A stretch of 64,000 nucleotides of DNA. Origin: an uncultured Mucispirillum sp. GTDB taxonomy: Bacteria > Chrysiogenota > Deferribacteres > Deferribacterales > Mucispirillaceae. The stretch covers positions 1-64,000 of the forward strand of contig CALVEY010000008.1 in NCBI GenBank assembly GCA_944326705.1, in the 5' to 3' direction. Numbering within the stretch: position 1 is the first letter of the stretch; every line of letters begins with the position of its first letter. A program made the translations under genes and the position numbers. This document shows, one piece after another, positions 24,601-35,159 of the stretch. The notes under the pieces were generated by a model that saw only the letters and a list, made by a program, of their open reading frames with translations, made no database searches and had not been told where the DNA came from.

Positions 24601-26190
24601 ATGAGTCTTATTACAGATACTCTTAATAAAATGAAAAAAGAGCAGGGCAGTGAAGAAAATGATGATAAAATGATGGCACCCCCTGCTTTGCGTAATGCTG
24701 TTATTAATACTAAAAAGTATCAAGAATTTGTTAAAAATGCAGAAATTAAGGATATTAATGGTCATAAAGCCCCATTAAAAGGCTTTGTTGTGGTTAGTAT
24801 TGTTTTAGTAGCAGTTATTATTGCTGCCACACTTTATTTCATTAATCAAGAAGATGATACTCTTATTAAGCAGGCAGGTATTGTTTCAAATAATCAGCAG
24901 TCTGCACAGGCTGTAAATAATAGTAGTAATGTAAACTCACTTGGTAAACCATATAATCCTAATGCTCAAGGTGGCCAAAAAACACAGTCATCATCAAATG
25001 CGCAGGCTGCAGCTGCTAAGCCTGCACAGGCTCAAACTCAGCCAGTAGTTAATAAAGGAACATCTGCTCAGCCGCTTAATAATATGCAGGCAAGGCAGAC
25101 TCAGGCACAAATGTCATCTATGCCAGACAGCAGTAAAAGTGTAAGCTCTAAAAAAGATAACAGTAATGCTCAAATGCAGCAGGGACCTGTTGATATTATT
25201 CCTGCAAATCAGCTTTTTATAGTGACACCGCAGGCTGTACCAGTAAATAATCAGCCTGTAGAAAAACCTGTTCAAAAACCAGCACAAAATGATAATGCTG
25301 CACCAGTAGAAAATAATATGCAGAATAATAAACCTGCAGTAGAAAAACAAAATGTTTCTTCTAAAGAACAGGCAGGTAGTGAAAGCAAAAAAAGTTTTAC
25401 AGAAATCAGTCAGGAAGACCTTAAAAAAGCTAACGAATATACTCAAAAACAGGTAGATGAAGAAAAAGCCCGCGCTGTAAAAAATGCGCAGGCAATTCAG
25501 GAAAATTATTCTGTTAAAAATCAAAATCCAGCGCTTAGTAAAAACAGTGCAAATGATTATACAAATAAAACAGAAATAGCAGAAGTGAAAGCTATAAAAA
25601 CAAAAGACCCAGTAGGTACAGTATCTGCAAGTACAATTTCATTATATAATCAGTATGTAACAACTGGCAACAAAGCAAAAAACGAAGGCAGCTATGAAAG
25701 AGCTATAGAATATTACACAAATGCACTTGCATTAAATAAAAATGATGTATTATCAGCAAATATTGCAAATATGTATTTAGAGTTAAAAAATCCTAATATG
25801 GCATTTCAAGTGGTTGTAAGAAATGGTATGACTGATGCTAAATTAATCAGTGCGTTAGCTGTCCGTATGATTAATTCTAAATATTTTCTTGAAGGCAATA
25901 AATTACTTCAGTATGCAAATACATTAGAAAAGTCATCATATATTTTATTTGCAAACGGCTACTATTCTCAGTCACAAGAGCAGTATGATGCAGCTGTTAA
26001 ATATTATAAAGATGCAATGACTGCTAATCCTGCAGATGTAAGCTCAGCATATTATGCTGCACTTTGCTATGAAGAGCAGGGCAAAAATGGTGAAGCTGTA
26101 GAAATGTATCAGTATATTCTAAGTAACAGCTCATCACCTGATAATATGAAAAAACAAGCATCAGCAAGAATTGAAAAACTGGGAAATTAA
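24601..26190 (+). CDS. Membrane-anchored TPR protein with Gln/Ala/Asn-rich linker
   Basis: The 529-residue protein has a short cytoplasmic N-terminus (MSLITDTLNKMKKEQ), one membrane helix at about residues 60-82, a long low-complexity linker rich in Q, A, N, P and S (about 95-330) and a C-terminal tetratricopeptide domain (YNQYVTTGNKAKNEGSYERAIEYYTNALALNKND from about 350, then QYDAAVKYYKDAMTANPADVSSAYYAALCYEEQG). This layout resembles MshN-like or secretion-associated scaffolding proteins, but no pilus or secretion genes are adjacent. A prepilin peptidase is encoded 13 kb away. Function not assigned. Confidence 0.7.
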   Translation: MSLITDTLNKMKKEQGSEENDDKMMAPPALRNAVINTKKYQEFVKNAEIKDINGHKAPLKGFVVVSIVLVAVIIAATLYFINQEDDTLIKQAGIVSNNQQSAQAVNNSSNVNSLGKPYNPNAQGGQKTQSSSNAQAAAAKPAQAQTQPVVNKGTSAQPLNNMQARQTQAQMSSMPDSSKSVSSKKDNSNAQMQQGPVDIIPANQLFIVTPQAVPVNNQPVEKPVQKPAQNDNAAPVENNMQNNKPAVEKQNVSSKEQAGSESKKSFTEISQEDLKKANEYTQKQVDEEKARAVKNAQAIQENYSVKNQNPALSKNSANDYTNKTEIAEVKAIKTKDPVGTVSASTISLYNQYVTTGNKAKNEGSYERAIEYYTNALALNKNDVLSANIANMYLELKNPNMAFQVVVRNGMTDAKLISALAVRMINSKYFLEGNKLLQYANTLEKSSYILFANGYYSQSQEQYDAAVKYYKDAMTANPADVSSAYYAALCYEEQGKNGEAVEMYQYILSNSSSPDNMKKQASARIEKLGN

Positions 26191-26226
26191 TATATATTTT
26201 ATTTTTAACTGCTGCAAAAAAATGTC

Positions 26227-26296
26227 TTGAAATTTATAATATAGTATGATAGATATATCTACTATTTTATAAGGACTATGACGGTCAGAAACCGTC
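26227..26296 (+). promoter_or_regulatory. rpmE promoter and leader hairpin
   Basis: TTGAAA (26227-26232), 17-bp spacer and TAGATA (26250-26255). The leader contains a GACGGT / ACCGTC hairpin with a 5-nt loop (26280-26296), 23 bases before the ATG. Leader structures are known for autoregulated ribosomal protein genes; a role here is inferred. Confidence 0.45.
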
Positions 26297-26319
26297 AAAT
26301 ATAATAAGGAGCCCTAAAA

Positions 26320-26550
26320 ATGAAACAAGGAATTCATCCAGATTATCATGAAGTAGTATTTAAATGTGCTTGCGGAGCAGAGCATAAAACTCGTTCTACT
26401 ACTACTAAAACTTCTGTTGCAATTTGCTCTAACTGCCACCCATTCTACACAGGAAAACAAAAATTTGTTGATACTGCTGGTAGAGTTGAAAAATTTATGC
26501 GTAAATACGAGCAGGCGCAAAAACAAACTGATAAAAAAGGCAAAAAATAG
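26320..26550 (+). CDS. rpmE: 50S ribosomal protein L31
   Basis: 76 residues starting [19 protein letters not shown]. The zinc-type motif is partly kept: CACG near residue 16 and [24 protein letters not shown] near residue 37, giving the four-cysteine zinc-binding form of L31. AAGGAG lies just before the ATG. Confidence 0.96.
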   Translation: MKQGIHPDYHEVVFKCACGAEHKTRSTTTKTSVAICSNCHPFYTGKQKFVDTAGRVEKFMRKYEQAQKQTDKKGKK

Positions 26551-26568
26551 TTTTTTATTGTATATAAT

Positions 26569-26595
26569 TACAGCTTATAATCATTATAAGCTGTA
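26569..26595 (+). terminator. Terminator-like palindrome after rpmE
   Basis: A perfect 12-bp palindrome TACAGCTTATAA / TTATAAGCTGTA with a 3-nt loop, followed by TTATATTATTTATTA. Confidence 0.65.
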
Positions 26596-26629
26596 TTATA
26601 TTATTTATTAGTGGTAAGCAGGAAATTAA

Positions 26630-27346
26630 ATGCAAAAAAATACAGAATTAAAAGTAGAACTTCTGCAGCATAATGCAGAGCCTGAAATGATAGCAGCACT
26701 GGCAGCTAAACTTTGCTACTCTGGAGCAGAGCTTTCTGATTTACAGGAAAAAGTATCTAATGCAGAACAGACTGATTTTATACAAAAATTAATCGGTATG
26801 GGGCATTTTTCTGTATTTGAGCATGTTTCTTTTTCCTTTGGTATAGAGGGTGTTTCTCGTGCCTTAACTCATCAGCTTGTCCGCCACAGGCTTGCAAGCT
26901 ATTCACAAAAATCTCAGCGTTATGTTAAAGCAGGTGCTGAATTTCCATATATTATACCACACACTATTAAAGATAACAGCGAAGCTCTTGAAATTTTTAA
27001 TAATGCTATGAAAGAGATTGCAGAATGTTACAATAAACTTTCTGCTTTAGATATTCCTGCAGAAGATGCAAGATATGTGCTGCCTAATGCATGTGAAACA
27101 AAAATTATTGTTACAATGAATGCAAGAGAGCTTTTACATTTTTTTGCATTAAGGTCATGCAACAGAGCTCAGTGGGAAATAAGAGAGCTTTCTGATAAAA
27201 TGCTTGCGTTATGTTATGCTGTTGCCCCTGCAATATTTGAAAAAGCTGGTCCAGGCTGTGTAAATAAAGGCTGCACTGAAGGAAAATTTACATGTGGTCA
27301 GGCTGCACTTGTCCGCAAGCGTATTGCTGCTCTTAAAAAACATTAG
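26630..27346 (+). CDS. thyX: Flavin-dependent thymidylate synthase ThyX
   Basis: The 238-residue protein makes dTMP from dUMP using FAD and methylene-tetrahydrofolate. The ThyX signature RHR-x7-S is present as RHRLASYSQKSQRYVK near residue 84. ISFSFGIEGVSRALTHQ-like sequence precedes it, and LRSCNRAQWEIREL near residue 178 closes the active site. Confidence 0.95.
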   Translation: MQKNTELKVELLQHNAEPEMIAALAAKLCYSGAELSDLQEKVSNAEQTDFIQKLIGMGHFSVFEHVSFSFGIEGVSRALTHQLVRHRLASYSQKSQRYVKAGAEFPYIIPHTIKDNSEALEIFNNAMKEIAECYNKLSALDIPAEDARYVLPNACETKIIVTMNARELLHFFALRSCNRAQWEIRELSDKMLALCYAVAPAIFEKAGPGCVNKGCTEGKFTCGQAALVRKRIAALKKH

Positions 27347-27506
27347 CGTCCCTTATCCATTTCATATTATTATTCTTGAAGAAAAAGTGTCTTTTTCTAA
27401 ATTAGGTATTTATTATTGCATTAATTCAGCTAATATTTAAAGCAAATTTTAAGAAACTGTAAAAACAGACAGTAGATTTTAATAAAATAATAAAAAGGTG
27501 AATAAA

Positions 27507-28439
27507 ATGAGTGAAGAAAAGAAAAATATAGGAGGACAGGCTGTTATTGAAGGCGTTATGATGAGAGCCCCAAGTAAGTTTGTAATAGCTGTCCGCCAGC
27601 CTAACGGCACAATTGCAGTTAAAAGAGATGATATAAAGCTTGATTCTAATAAAATATTAAAGAAGCCTATTCTTCGTGGTTTAATAGGTCTTTATGATGC
27701 GTTAGTATTAGGTATAAAAGCATTAAATTTTTCAGCAGAAAAAGCAATGCCTGATGAGTTTGAAAAAGAAGGTAAATCATCTAAACTGGAAACTTTTTTC
27801 TCAATGGCTTTAGGACTGCTTTTAGGTGTGGTATTATTTTTATACCTGCCTTTGCAGCTTACAGAATTATCTAAAAAATTATTCCCTATTGTTGAACATT
27901 CATTTTTAGTATTCAATTTGGTGGACGGCGTTTTAAGGATAATATTTTTTGTACTGTATTTATTAATTATATCACAAATGAAAGATATAAAAAGAGTATT
28001 TTCTTATCATGGAGCAGAGCATAAGTGTATATTTACTTATGAAAAGGGTCAGGATTTAACAGTTGAAAATGCAAGGAAAATGAGCAGATTTCACCCACGA
28101 TGCGGTACAAGTTTTCTGCTTATTGTATTAATTGTTTCTATTTTTGTATTTTCATTAATCCCAAAAGATTCCCACTTTTTAATAAAACTGGGCTCAAGAA
28201 TTGTATTTCTTCCACTTATTGCAGGCATAAGTTATGAAATACTAAAATTAAGCGGAAAACATGCAGATAATTTTATAGTTAAAATATTAATAGCACCAGG
28301 ACTTTGGCTGCAGAGAATTACAACAAGAGAACCAGATGATTCTATGCTTGAAGTTGCTATTGTATCTATTAAAGAGGCTTTAAGAAAAGATGATGATGAA
28401 ACATACCAAAAGCCTGAGAATGTGGAATATTGTAATTAA
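27507..28439 (+). CDS. DUF1385 (YqhQ-like) membrane protein
   Basis: The ATG at 27507, 7 bases after AAGG, is preferred over an in-frame GTG at 27498 (310 residues). The N-terminal [14 protein letters not shown] motif is diagnostic for DUF1385, and the conserved [17 protein letters not shown] and [10 protein letters not shown] motifs follow near residues 168 and 196. Three or four membrane helices lie between 95 and 260. Function is unknown. It stands directly upstream of prfA, an arrangement common for this family. Confidence 0.88.
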   Translation: MSEEKKNIGGQAVIEGVMMRAPSKFVIAVRQPNGTIAVKRDDIKLDSNKILKKPILRGLIGLYDALVLGIKALNFSAEKAMPDEFEKEGKSSKLETFFSMALGLLLGVVLFLYLPLQLTELSKKLFPIVEHSFLVFNLVDGVLRIIFFVLYLLIISQMKDIKRVFSYHGAEHKCIFTYEKGQDLTVENARKMSRFHPRCGTSFLLIVLIVSIFVFSLIPKDSHFLIKLGSRIVFLPLIAGISYEILKLSGKHADNFIVKILIAPGLWLQRITTREPDDSMLEVAIVSIKEALRKDDDETYQKPENVEYCN

Positions 28440-28456
28440 TTAGGAGATATGAGAAG

Positions 28457-29524
28457 ATGTATGATAAGTTAGAGGAAGTAGCTAAAAGATATGATGAATT
28501 AACAGCAATGCTTTCTGACCCTGAAATATTAAAAGACCAGTCTGCTTTTGCAAAATATTCAAAAGAGCACGCAGAAAAAAGACCGATTGTTGAAACCTTT
28601 TTAAAGTTAAAGGAAGTAAAACAGGCAGTAGATGATGCTCATGAAATATTAAAAGGCGATGATAAAGAGTTAAAAGAGCTTGCAGAAATGGAAATAGAGG
28701 AAGCAAAAGAAACTATTCCAGCATTAGAGCATGAATTAAAACTTCTTCTTTTACCAAAAGACCCGTATGCAGATAAAAACATATATCTTGAGATAAGGGC
28801 TGGTACAGGGGGCGATGAAGCATCACTTTTTGCTGCAAACCTTTTTAGAATGTATACAAGATATGCAGAGCTTAACAGGTGGAAATTTGAAATTGTAGAA
28901 ATGAATGAAACAGGTGTTGGCGGTTATAAAGAGATAATTGTAGCAATCCGTGGAAAATCAGTATACAGCAAATTAAAATATGAAAGCGGCGGCCACCGTG
29001 TGCAGCGTATTCCAGATACAGAATCTTCTGGCAGAATACATACTTCTGCCTGCACTGTTGCAGTTCTTCCTGAAGCAGATGATGTGGAAGTGCAGATAGA
29101 GCCAAAAGATTTGCGTATTGATGTATACCGCTCTGGTGGTGCAGGTGGTCAGCACGTAAATACTACTGACTCAGCAGTTCGCATTACTCACCTGCCTACA
29201 AATATAGTTGTTACATGTCAGGACGAAAGAAGCCAGATAAAAAATAAAGAAAAAGCTATGAGATTATTAAAATCAAGGCTTTTAGAAGAAGAAATAAGGA
29301 AAGCGGAAACTGAGCGTTCAGAAGAAAGAAGACTACAGGTTGGTTCTGGTGACCGTTCTGAAAGGATTAGAACATATAACTTTCCACAAAACAGGCTTAC
29401 AGACCACAGAATTAACTTAACAGTATACAGCCTTGATAAAGTAATGGAAGGGGAGCTGGAAGAAATTTTAGAAGCATTAGCAGCTTATGACCAGGCTGAA
29501 AGATTAAAAAGTGCCGGCTTATAA
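28457..29524 (+). CDS. prfA: Peptide chain release factor 1
   Basis: 355 residues. The catalytic GGQ is in [22 protein letters not shown] near residue 227, and the UAG/UAA-recognising loop P-x-T region lies in [22 protein letters not shown] near residue 185. It is followed by prmC, which methylates this GGQ glutamine. Confidence 0.97.
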   Translation: MYDKLEEVAKRYDELTAMLSDPEILKDQSAFAKYSKEHAEKRPIVETFLKLKEVKQAVDDAHEILKGDDKELKELAEMEIEEAKETIPALEHELKLLLLPKDPYADKNIYLEIRAGTGGDEASLFAANLFRMYTRYAELNRWKFEIVEMNETGVGGYKEIIVAIRGKSVYSKLKYESGGHRVQRIPDTESSGRIHTSACTVAVLPEADDVEVQIEPKDLRIDVYRSGGAGGQHVNTTDSAVRITHLPTNIVVTCQDERSQIKNKEKAMRLLKSRLLEEEIRKAETERSEERRLQVGSGDRSERIRTYNFPQNRLTDHRINLTVYSLDKVMEGELEEILEALAAYDQAERLKSAGL

Positions 29525-29542
29525 TTTTATAGGATTATAAGA

Positions 29543-30367
29543 TTGACAGTAAACAGCTTTATAAAAAGGGCAGAAAAATATAACCTGCCCATTTCTCAAG
29601 TTTATGATTTAATTGCATTTATGCTTAATATTGATTATTCAGAGGCAAAATATGCCTGTGATAAAGAAATAGATGATAAAGTGGTAGAAAATGTATTATC
29701 TTTACTTGAAAATAAAGAGCCATGTGCATACATAACAGGCAGGCGCGAGTTTTACGGCAGAGAGTTTATAGTAACCCATAATACTCTTATACCGCGGGTA
29801 GAAACTGAAATATTAGTAGAAGAAGTAATAAAAAGATATAAAAATGCAGAAAATATTGAGCTTATAGATATATGTTCTGGAAGTGGAGCTATAGGACTCT
29901 CTCTTATGCAGGAGCTTAATATATCTTCTTTAACACTTTTAGATATAGATGATAATGCATTAAAAGTATCTAAACAGAATGCAGAAAAATTTAATATTAC
30001 AAAAAATATAGAATTTGTGTGCAGTGATATATTAAGCTATACTACTAATAAAAAGTATGATATAGTAGTCTGCAATCCGCCATATATAGCAGAAAATGAG
30101 TATGGTGATTTGCAGGAGGAAGTAAAAAAAGAGCCTTATCATGCATTAGTTGCAGAAGATAACGGACTTATTTTTTATAAAAAAATATTGAGTAATTTTG
30201 AAATATTGTGTAAAAGTAACGGAGTAATATTTTTTGAAATAGGAGCATATCAAGCTCACAGTGTGATTGATTATGCTGCTGCATGTAATCTTTATGGAGA
30301 ATGTGTTAAAGATTACAGTGGCAATGATAGAGTAATTATAATTAAAAACAGTAAAAGGGGTATTTAA
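29543..30367 (+). CDS. prmC: Release factor glutamine methyltransferase PrmC
   Basis: TTG start at 29543 with AGGA 8 bases upstream (274 residues). The SAM site is LIDICSGSGAIGLSL near residue 112 and the amide-methyltransferase motif NPPY is in DIVVCNPPYIAENEYG near residue 176. The N-terminal helical bundle contains EPCAYITGRREFYG. It modifies the GGQ glutamine of RF1 and RF2. Its last base overlaps the murA start codon. Confidence 0.94.
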   Translation: MTVNSFIKRAEKYNLPISQVYDLIAFMLNIDYSEAKYACDKEIDDKVVENVLSLLENKEPCAYITGRREFYGREFIVTHNTLIPRVETEILVEEVIKRYKNAENIELIDICSGSGAIGLSLMQELNISSLTLLDIDDNALKVSKQNAEKFNITKNIEFVCSDILSYTTNKKYDIVVCNPPYIAENEYGDLQEEVKKEPYHALVAEDNGLIFYKKILSNFEILCKSNGVIFFEIGAYQAHSVIDYAAACNLYGECVKDYSGNDRVIIIKNSKRGI

Positions 30368-31629
30368 TGGAAAAACTTATTATAGAAAGCTGTCCAGCAT
30401 TACATGGGGAAGTAATAATAAGCGGTGCAAAAAATTCATCACTGCCTATTTTAGCTGCAACAATTTTAGCAGCAGGCTCATACCATATAAGTAATATTCC
30501 TGCTTTAAGAGATATAAAAACAATGTTTAAGCTTCTTAAAAATGTTGGTATAGATTCTAGTTTTGAAAATAATAATGCTGTTTTAACAAATAATGATAGT
30601 AAAGAGTTTGAAGCACCTTATGAGCTTGTAAAAACTATGCGTGCATCTATTTTAGTATTAGGTCCGCTGCTTGCTAAAAAAGGTAAAGCAAAAGTATCAC
30701 TTCCTGGCGGATGTGCTATTGGAGAAAGACCTGTTGATTTGCATATTGCAGCATTACAAAAAATGGGTGCAAAAATAGAAGTAAAAGACGGCTATATTTT
30801 TGCTGAATGTGATAAATTAACTGGCACAGAAATAGTATTTGATAAAGTAACTGTTACAGGCACAGAAAATATTATGATGGCTGCTGCAATAGCAGACGGC
30901 ACTACCATATTAAAAAATGCTGCTCAAGAGCCTGAAGTGCAGGATTTGGCAGATTTTCTTCGTAAAATGGGTGCTCAGATTGAAGGCGACGGCACAAATA
31001 CTATTACTATTCATGGTGTAGAGAAACTGCACAGTGCAGACCATGAAGTTATGGCAGACAGGATTGAAGCAGGTACTTTTTTATGTGCAGTAGCAGGGGT
31101 AGGCGGCGATATTACATTAAAAAAATGTCCAGTGTATGCTCTTGATGCAGTAATAGAAAAACTTCGCCTTGCAGGTCTTGAAATTAATATTATTGATGAT
31201 GAAACAATTAATGCAAAAATGAATGGTAAAATAAAAGCGGTAAATGTGCAGACAGCACCATACCCTGCTTTTCCAACTGATATGCAGGCACAGTTTATGG
31301 CAGTAATGCTTAAAAGTGACGGTGTATCAGTAATAAATGAATCTATTTTTGAAAACAGATTTATGCATGTTCCAGAGCTTAAAAGAATGGGTGCAGATAT
31401 ATCATTAAATGATTCTAATGCTGTAGTAAAAGGCGTTACTCATTTCAGCGGTGCACCAGTTATGGCTTCTGATTTAAGAGCAAGTGCAGGGCTTGTTATT
31501 GCTGCACTTATGGCAGACCATACAAGCTCAGTACATAGAATATACCATTTAGACAGAGGCTATGAAGGTTTTGAAAAGAAACTTAATAATCTGGGTGCAA
31601 AAATAGTCAGGGCAGAAGATAATGAGTAA
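30367..31629 (+). CDS. murA: UDP-N-acetylglucosamine 1-carboxyvinyltransferase MurA
   Basis: 420 residues, full length. It catalyses the first committed step of peptidoglycan synthesis. ISGAKNSSLPILAATILA at residues 18-35 and the active-site loop LPGGCAIGERPVDLH with Cys116, the residue alkylated by fosfomycin, are present. Later motifs include DRIEAGTF near residue 236 and TAPYPAFPTDMQAQ near 298. Confidence 0.96.
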   Translation: MEKLIIESCPALHGEVIISGAKNSSLPILAATILAAGSYHISNIPALRDIKTMFKLLKNVGIDSSFENNNAVLTNNDSKEFEAPYELVKTMRASILVLGPLLAKKGKAKVSLPGGCAIGERPVDLHIAALQKMGAKIEVKDGYIFAECDKLTGTEIVFDKVTVTGTENIMMAAAIADGTTILKNAAQEPEVQDLADFLRKMGAQIEGDGTNTITIHGVEKLHSADHEVMADRIEAGTFLCAVAGVGGDITLKKCPVYALDAVIEKLRLAGLEINIIDDETINAKMNGKIKAVNVQTAPYPAFPTDMQAQFMAVMLKSDGVSVINESIFENRFMHVPELKRMGADISLNDSNAVVKGVTHFSGAPVMASDLRASAGLVIAALMADHTSSVHRIYHLDRGYEGFEKKLNNLGAKIVRAEDNE

Positions 31630-32245
31630 TACAATAAGAATTGCTTTGCCAAAAGGCAGACTTGCAGAAGAAACTCTTGATTTATTTATAAAAAAAGGCA
31701 TCTGTAGAAATGATGTAGTAGATTTTAATTCAAGAAAGCTTATTTTTACAGATGAAGAAAATAATATAAGTTTTCTTCTTATAAGAAATACAGATATTCC
31801 TGCTTATGTGGAATATGGCGCTGCAGATTTTGGCGTTGCAGGAAAAGATGTGCTTGCAGAAAGCAAAAGTCCTCTTTATGAGTTTATGGATTTAGGTTTT
31901 GGTTACTGCAGGCTTTGTTCTGCAGGTATTGCTGGCAGAGATAACTCATACAGGCAGAATATGAAAATTGCTACAAAATATCCTCATATAACTAAAGAAT
32001 ACTTTGCTAAAAAAGGTATTATGGTAGATATTATTAAACTTTATGGCTCAATAGAGATAGCACCGATTGCAGGGCTTTCTGATTTAATCGTAGATTTAGT
32101 ATCAACTGGAGAAACAATGCGTAAAAACGGCCTTTGTGAAGTGGAGACTATTATGGAATCAACTGCACGCCTTGTTGCAAATAAAAGTTTATCAAGAGCC
32201 AAGCATTTAAGAATAAAAGAGATTTTAAACTTACTGGAGCAATAA
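31622..32245 (+). CDS. hisG: ATP phosphoribosyltransferase catalytic subunit HisG, short form
   Basis: 207 residues, the short HisG form that needs the regulatory subunit HisZ, which is not in this window. N-terminal IRIALPKGRLAEETLDLF, the ADFGVAGKDVLAE motif near residue 70 and the PRPP-binding GLSDLIVDLVSTGETMRKNGL near residue 154 are present. It overlaps murA by 8 bases. The C-terminal ACT-like regulatory domain of long HisG is absent. Confidence 0.94.
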   Translation: MSNTIRIALPKGRLAEETLDLFIKKGICRNDVVDFNSRKLIFTDEENNISFLLIRNTDIPAYVEYGAADFGVAGKDVLAESKSPLYEFMDLGFGYCRLCSAGIAGRDNSYRQNMKIATKYPHITKEYFAKKGIMVDIIKLYGSIEIAPIAGLSDLIVDLVSTGETMRKNGLCEVETIMESTARLVANKSLSRAKHLRIKEILNLLEQ

Positions 32246-32250
32246 TTATA

Positions 32251-34527
32251 ATGATGAAAAGAATATGCCTTATTTTTCTTACGGCTGTTATTGCAATAAC
32301 ATCTTTTAATATAAATAATATTTACGCTGCTGTTATAGATGAAGTTCGTTTTGAAGGCAACAAGCGGATACCTGATACAAGAATTACTCCATACCTTATA
32401 AAAGCAGGTAAAGAGTTTGATATTAAAGAATTTAATGACAGTATTAAAAAGTTATACGGCACAGGTCTTTTTTTAAATATTGATGGTGATTTATCTGTTG
32501 ACGGGGATAAATTTGTTTTAACATATGTACTTGAAGAAATGCCTATTGTTGGAAGCATTATATTTAAAGGCAATAAAGAAGTAAAAAGTTCTAAATTAAA
32601 GGAAGATTTTCCATTTAAAACCGGCTCTGTCTTAAGTTTTTCAAGTCTTGAAAAAGCTCTCTCAAAAATCAAAACAGTATATGAAGAAGAAAATAGATAC
32701 GGCACTCAGGTTAATTTCAGAATCGAGCCAAGAACAGTAAACAGTGTTGATATTTATTTTGATATAGAAGAAAAACCAAAAGCAAAAATTTATAATATTT
32801 ATATATACGGCAACGATAATATTACGCGAGATGCAATAATTTCTGCTATTCCAACAAAAGAGCGTGGATTCTGGTCCTTTATTACAAGCAGTGGTAAAAT
32901 ATCACAGGAAATGATGGATGCAGACAGAGAATTAATCAGAATGTTATATCTTGAAAAAGGTTATGCAAAAGTATCTGTTGGTCACCCTGAGTTAGTTTAT
33001 GAAGAAGATGCACCGGACAGAGCAAGCCTTTATTTCAGAGTGCAGGAAAATGACCAGTATTTTGTCCGCTCTGTAGATATTATGGGTAATGAAAAGCTTT
33101 CTAAGAATGAGCTTTCAAAATATATTACATTAAAACCGAAAGATGTATTTAATATTCGTAAGTATCAGGAAGATATTGCAAAATTAACAGAAGCATATAC
33201 ATCTATTGGTTATGCTTATGCCAACGTAGAACCTGTAATTAACCTTGATGATGAAACAAAAGAGGTTGATATTACATATAAAGTGGAAGAAAGTTTTCTT
33301 GTACATATTGGCAGAATTAATATTAAAGGTAATACTGTTACAAATGACCGTGTAATTAGACGCCAGATTGACCAAATGGAAGGTGCTTTATATAACAGCC
33401 GTCTTATCCGTGAAGCAAAAGCTAACACTATGGGCACAGGTTACTTTGAAAATGTGCAGATAGCAGAAAAAAATGTTACAAAAGATGTGGTAGATTTAGA
33501 TGTAACAGTGAAAGAGCAGTCTACAGGAACATTCAGCTTAGGTGCTGCTTATTCTACAATAGATGGTCTTTTAGGTATGGTGCAGTTATCTCGTAATAAC
33601 TTTATGGGCTGGGGACATTCTCTTTCATTAAGGGCGGAAATTTCTCAGGAAAGAATGGACTTTTATTTCAGCTATACAGACCCATGGCTTTTTGACTGGC
33701 CGGTATCAGCAGGTATTGACTTGTTCTCTCTTGAAAGGGAATGGTATGAATACAGCAGGCGTTCTATTGGTGGTGCACTGCGTTTAGGTCACTCTATTAT
33801 AAAACGAAGACTTTTTATGAACTACAGATTTTCTGTATATACTGTAGACATATTTGATATACAAGATGATGCTTCTTACTATGTAAGGCAGCAGCAGGGT
33901 ATGCTTGAAACACACAGCTTTTCTCCATCTATTATGTGGAACAGCCTTGATAACCCAATGGACCCTACAAGAGGTAACAAAAGCCAGCTTTATTTTGATT
34001 TTGCGGGCAGTTTCTTAGGTGGTGATGCGCAGTTCTTTAAAATAGGTGCAGAAACTACTCAGTATTTTCCAGTTGCTTTAAATGGAGCGTTAGGCTTTAT
34101 GCTGCATGGTGAAGCTGGCTATATTACATCTATTAAAGAAGGTGTGCCGCTTCCTGTTGATGAAAGGTTCCGTCTTGGTGGTATTAACAGTGTCCGTGGT
34201 TATGATTATGGTGATATAAGCCCTATTGATAAAGACGGTCATAGATATGGCGGCGATGCATATTATCAAGTAAATGCAGAGTTTATATTCCCTATTAAAC
34301 AGGATATTAAATTAAAAGGCGTAATCTTTGTGGATATGGGGCAGGCAGTAGATACTAAAACTGAAAATTATTTTACTAAAATGCCGCTTTTTACTGCTGG
34401 TGTAGGTTTAAGATGGGTAACTCCAATGGGACCGTTTAGGATTGAATGGGGTTATAAACTTAATAGAGAAGCCCATGATACTGCACAGCCATATAAATTT
34501 GAATTTTCTATTGGCGGCACATTCTAA
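32251..34527 (+). CDS. bamA: Outer membrane assembly factor BamA
   Basis: 758 residues with a signal peptide (to about residue 26), five POTRA repeats (about 27-420) and a C-terminal beta barrel of the Omp85 family with VDERFRLGGINSVRGYDYGD near residue 645 and an aromatic C-terminus (FEFSIGGTF). It inserts beta-barrel proteins into the outer membrane. Adjacent ATGs at 32251 and 32254 are equally possible. The bamA-skp-lpxD-fabZ-lpxA order is the classic Gram-negative envelope cluster. Confidence 0.96.
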   Translation: MMKRICLIFLTAVIAITSFNINNIYAAVIDEVRFEGNKRIPDTRITPYLIKAGKEFDIKEFNDSIKKLYGTGLFLNIDGDLSVDGDKFVLTYVLEEMPIVGSIIFKGNKEVKSSKLKEDFPFKTGSVLSFSSLEKALSKIKTVYEEENRYGTQVNFRIEPRTVNSVDIYFDIEEKPKAKIYNIYIYGNDNITRDAIISAIPTKERGFWSFITSSGKISQEMMDADRELIRMLYLEKGYAKVSVGHPELVYEEDAPDRASLYFRVQENDQYFVRSVDIMGNEKLSKNELSKYITLKPKDVFNIRKYQEDIAKLTEAYTSIGYAYANVEPVINLDDETKEVDITYKVEESFLVHIGRINIKGNTVTNDRVIRRQIDQMEGALYNSRLIREAKANTMGTGYFENVQIAEKNVTKDVVDLDVTVKEQSTGTFSLGAAYSTIDGLLGMVQLSRNNFMGWGHSLSLRAEISQERMDFYFSYTDPWLFDWPVSAGIDLFSLEREWYEYSRRSIGGALRLGHSIIKRRLFMNYRFSVYTVDIFDIQDDASYYVRQQQGMLETHSFSPSIMWNSLDNPMDPTRGNKSQLYFDFAGSFLGGDAQFFKIGAETTQYFPVALNGALGFMLHGEAGYITSIKEGVPLPVDERFRLGGINSVRGYDYGDISPIDKDGHRYGGDAYYQVNAEFIFPIKQDIKLKGVIFVDMGQAVDTKTENYFTKMPLFTAGVGLRWVTPMGPFRIEWGYKLNREAHDTAQPYKFEFSIGGTF

Positions 34528-34531
34528 AAAC

Positions 34532-34560
34532 TTGCCTGTAATGAAGAATTGTGCTATAAC
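34532..34560 (+). promoter_or_regulatory. Candidate promoter of the skp-lpxD-fabZ-lpxA group
   Basis: TTGCCT (34532-34537), 17-bp spacer, TATAAC (34555-34560), 58 bases before skp. Confidence 0.45.
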
Positions 34561-34617
34561 TATTAGAAATATTTTATAAAAATAAATAAATTACAATATA
34601 AAAAATAGGAGATTACA

Positions 34618-35145
34618 ATGAAAAAATCTTTATTATTAGTAGTTTTATTCTGCTTTTTAGCAGCTAACACTGTTTTTGCTCAAGGAAAGATAGCAATTAT
34701 AGATGTTCAGGCTATTACTTTCCAGTCAAAGGCAGGTCAAAAATCAATTAACGAGCTTAAAAGTTTAGAACAGGCTTCACTTAAAAAAATAGAAGCAAAA
34801 AGAGCAGAAGTTAAAAAATTAGCAGACAGTATTAATAATCAAAAAGCTTCTCTTTCTCCATCAGCATTACAAGATAAAAACCTTGAATTAAATAGAAAAA
34901 GTGTAGAACTTGAAAGACTTGAAAAAGATTTACAGGCAGAGTTCCAAACTGCTCAGGCTAAAAAATGGGACAGCATATTAAAAGAAGTTGAACCAGTTAT
35001 CAATGACTATGCAAAAGAAAAAGGCTTTGATTTAGTATTTATTGTTCAGCCAGGTATTTTAGCTTATGCTAACCCTGCTATTGATATAACAAAAGAAATT
35101 ATTTCAAGATTTGATATTAAATGGTCAAAAAAAGGCACTAAATAA
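34618..35145 (+). CDS. skp: Periplasmic chaperone Skp/OmpH family
   Basis: 175 residues: signal peptide [21 protein letters not shown], then a beta strand [11 protein letters not shown], a long coiled coil (about residues 45-125) and a C-terminal [24 protein letters not shown] segment. This is the Skp layout, a trimeric holdase for outer-membrane proteins on their way to BamA. GGAG precedes the ATG. Confidence 0.9.
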   Translation: MKKSLLLVVLFCFLAANTVFAQGKIAIIDVQAITFQSKAGQKSINELKSLEQASLKKIEAKRAEVKKLADSINNQKASLSPSALQDKNLELNRKSVELERLEKDLQAEFQTAQAKKWDSILKEVEPVINDYAKEKGFDLVFIVQPGILAYANPAIDITKEIISRFDIKWSKKGTK

Positions 35146-35159
35146 AAGGTAAGCTTTTT

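Noticed and set aside
25114-25524. 136-codon minus-strand frame inside the TPR protein gene
   Set aside because: Shadow of the low-complexity linker on the opposite strand; no start signals or family resemblance.
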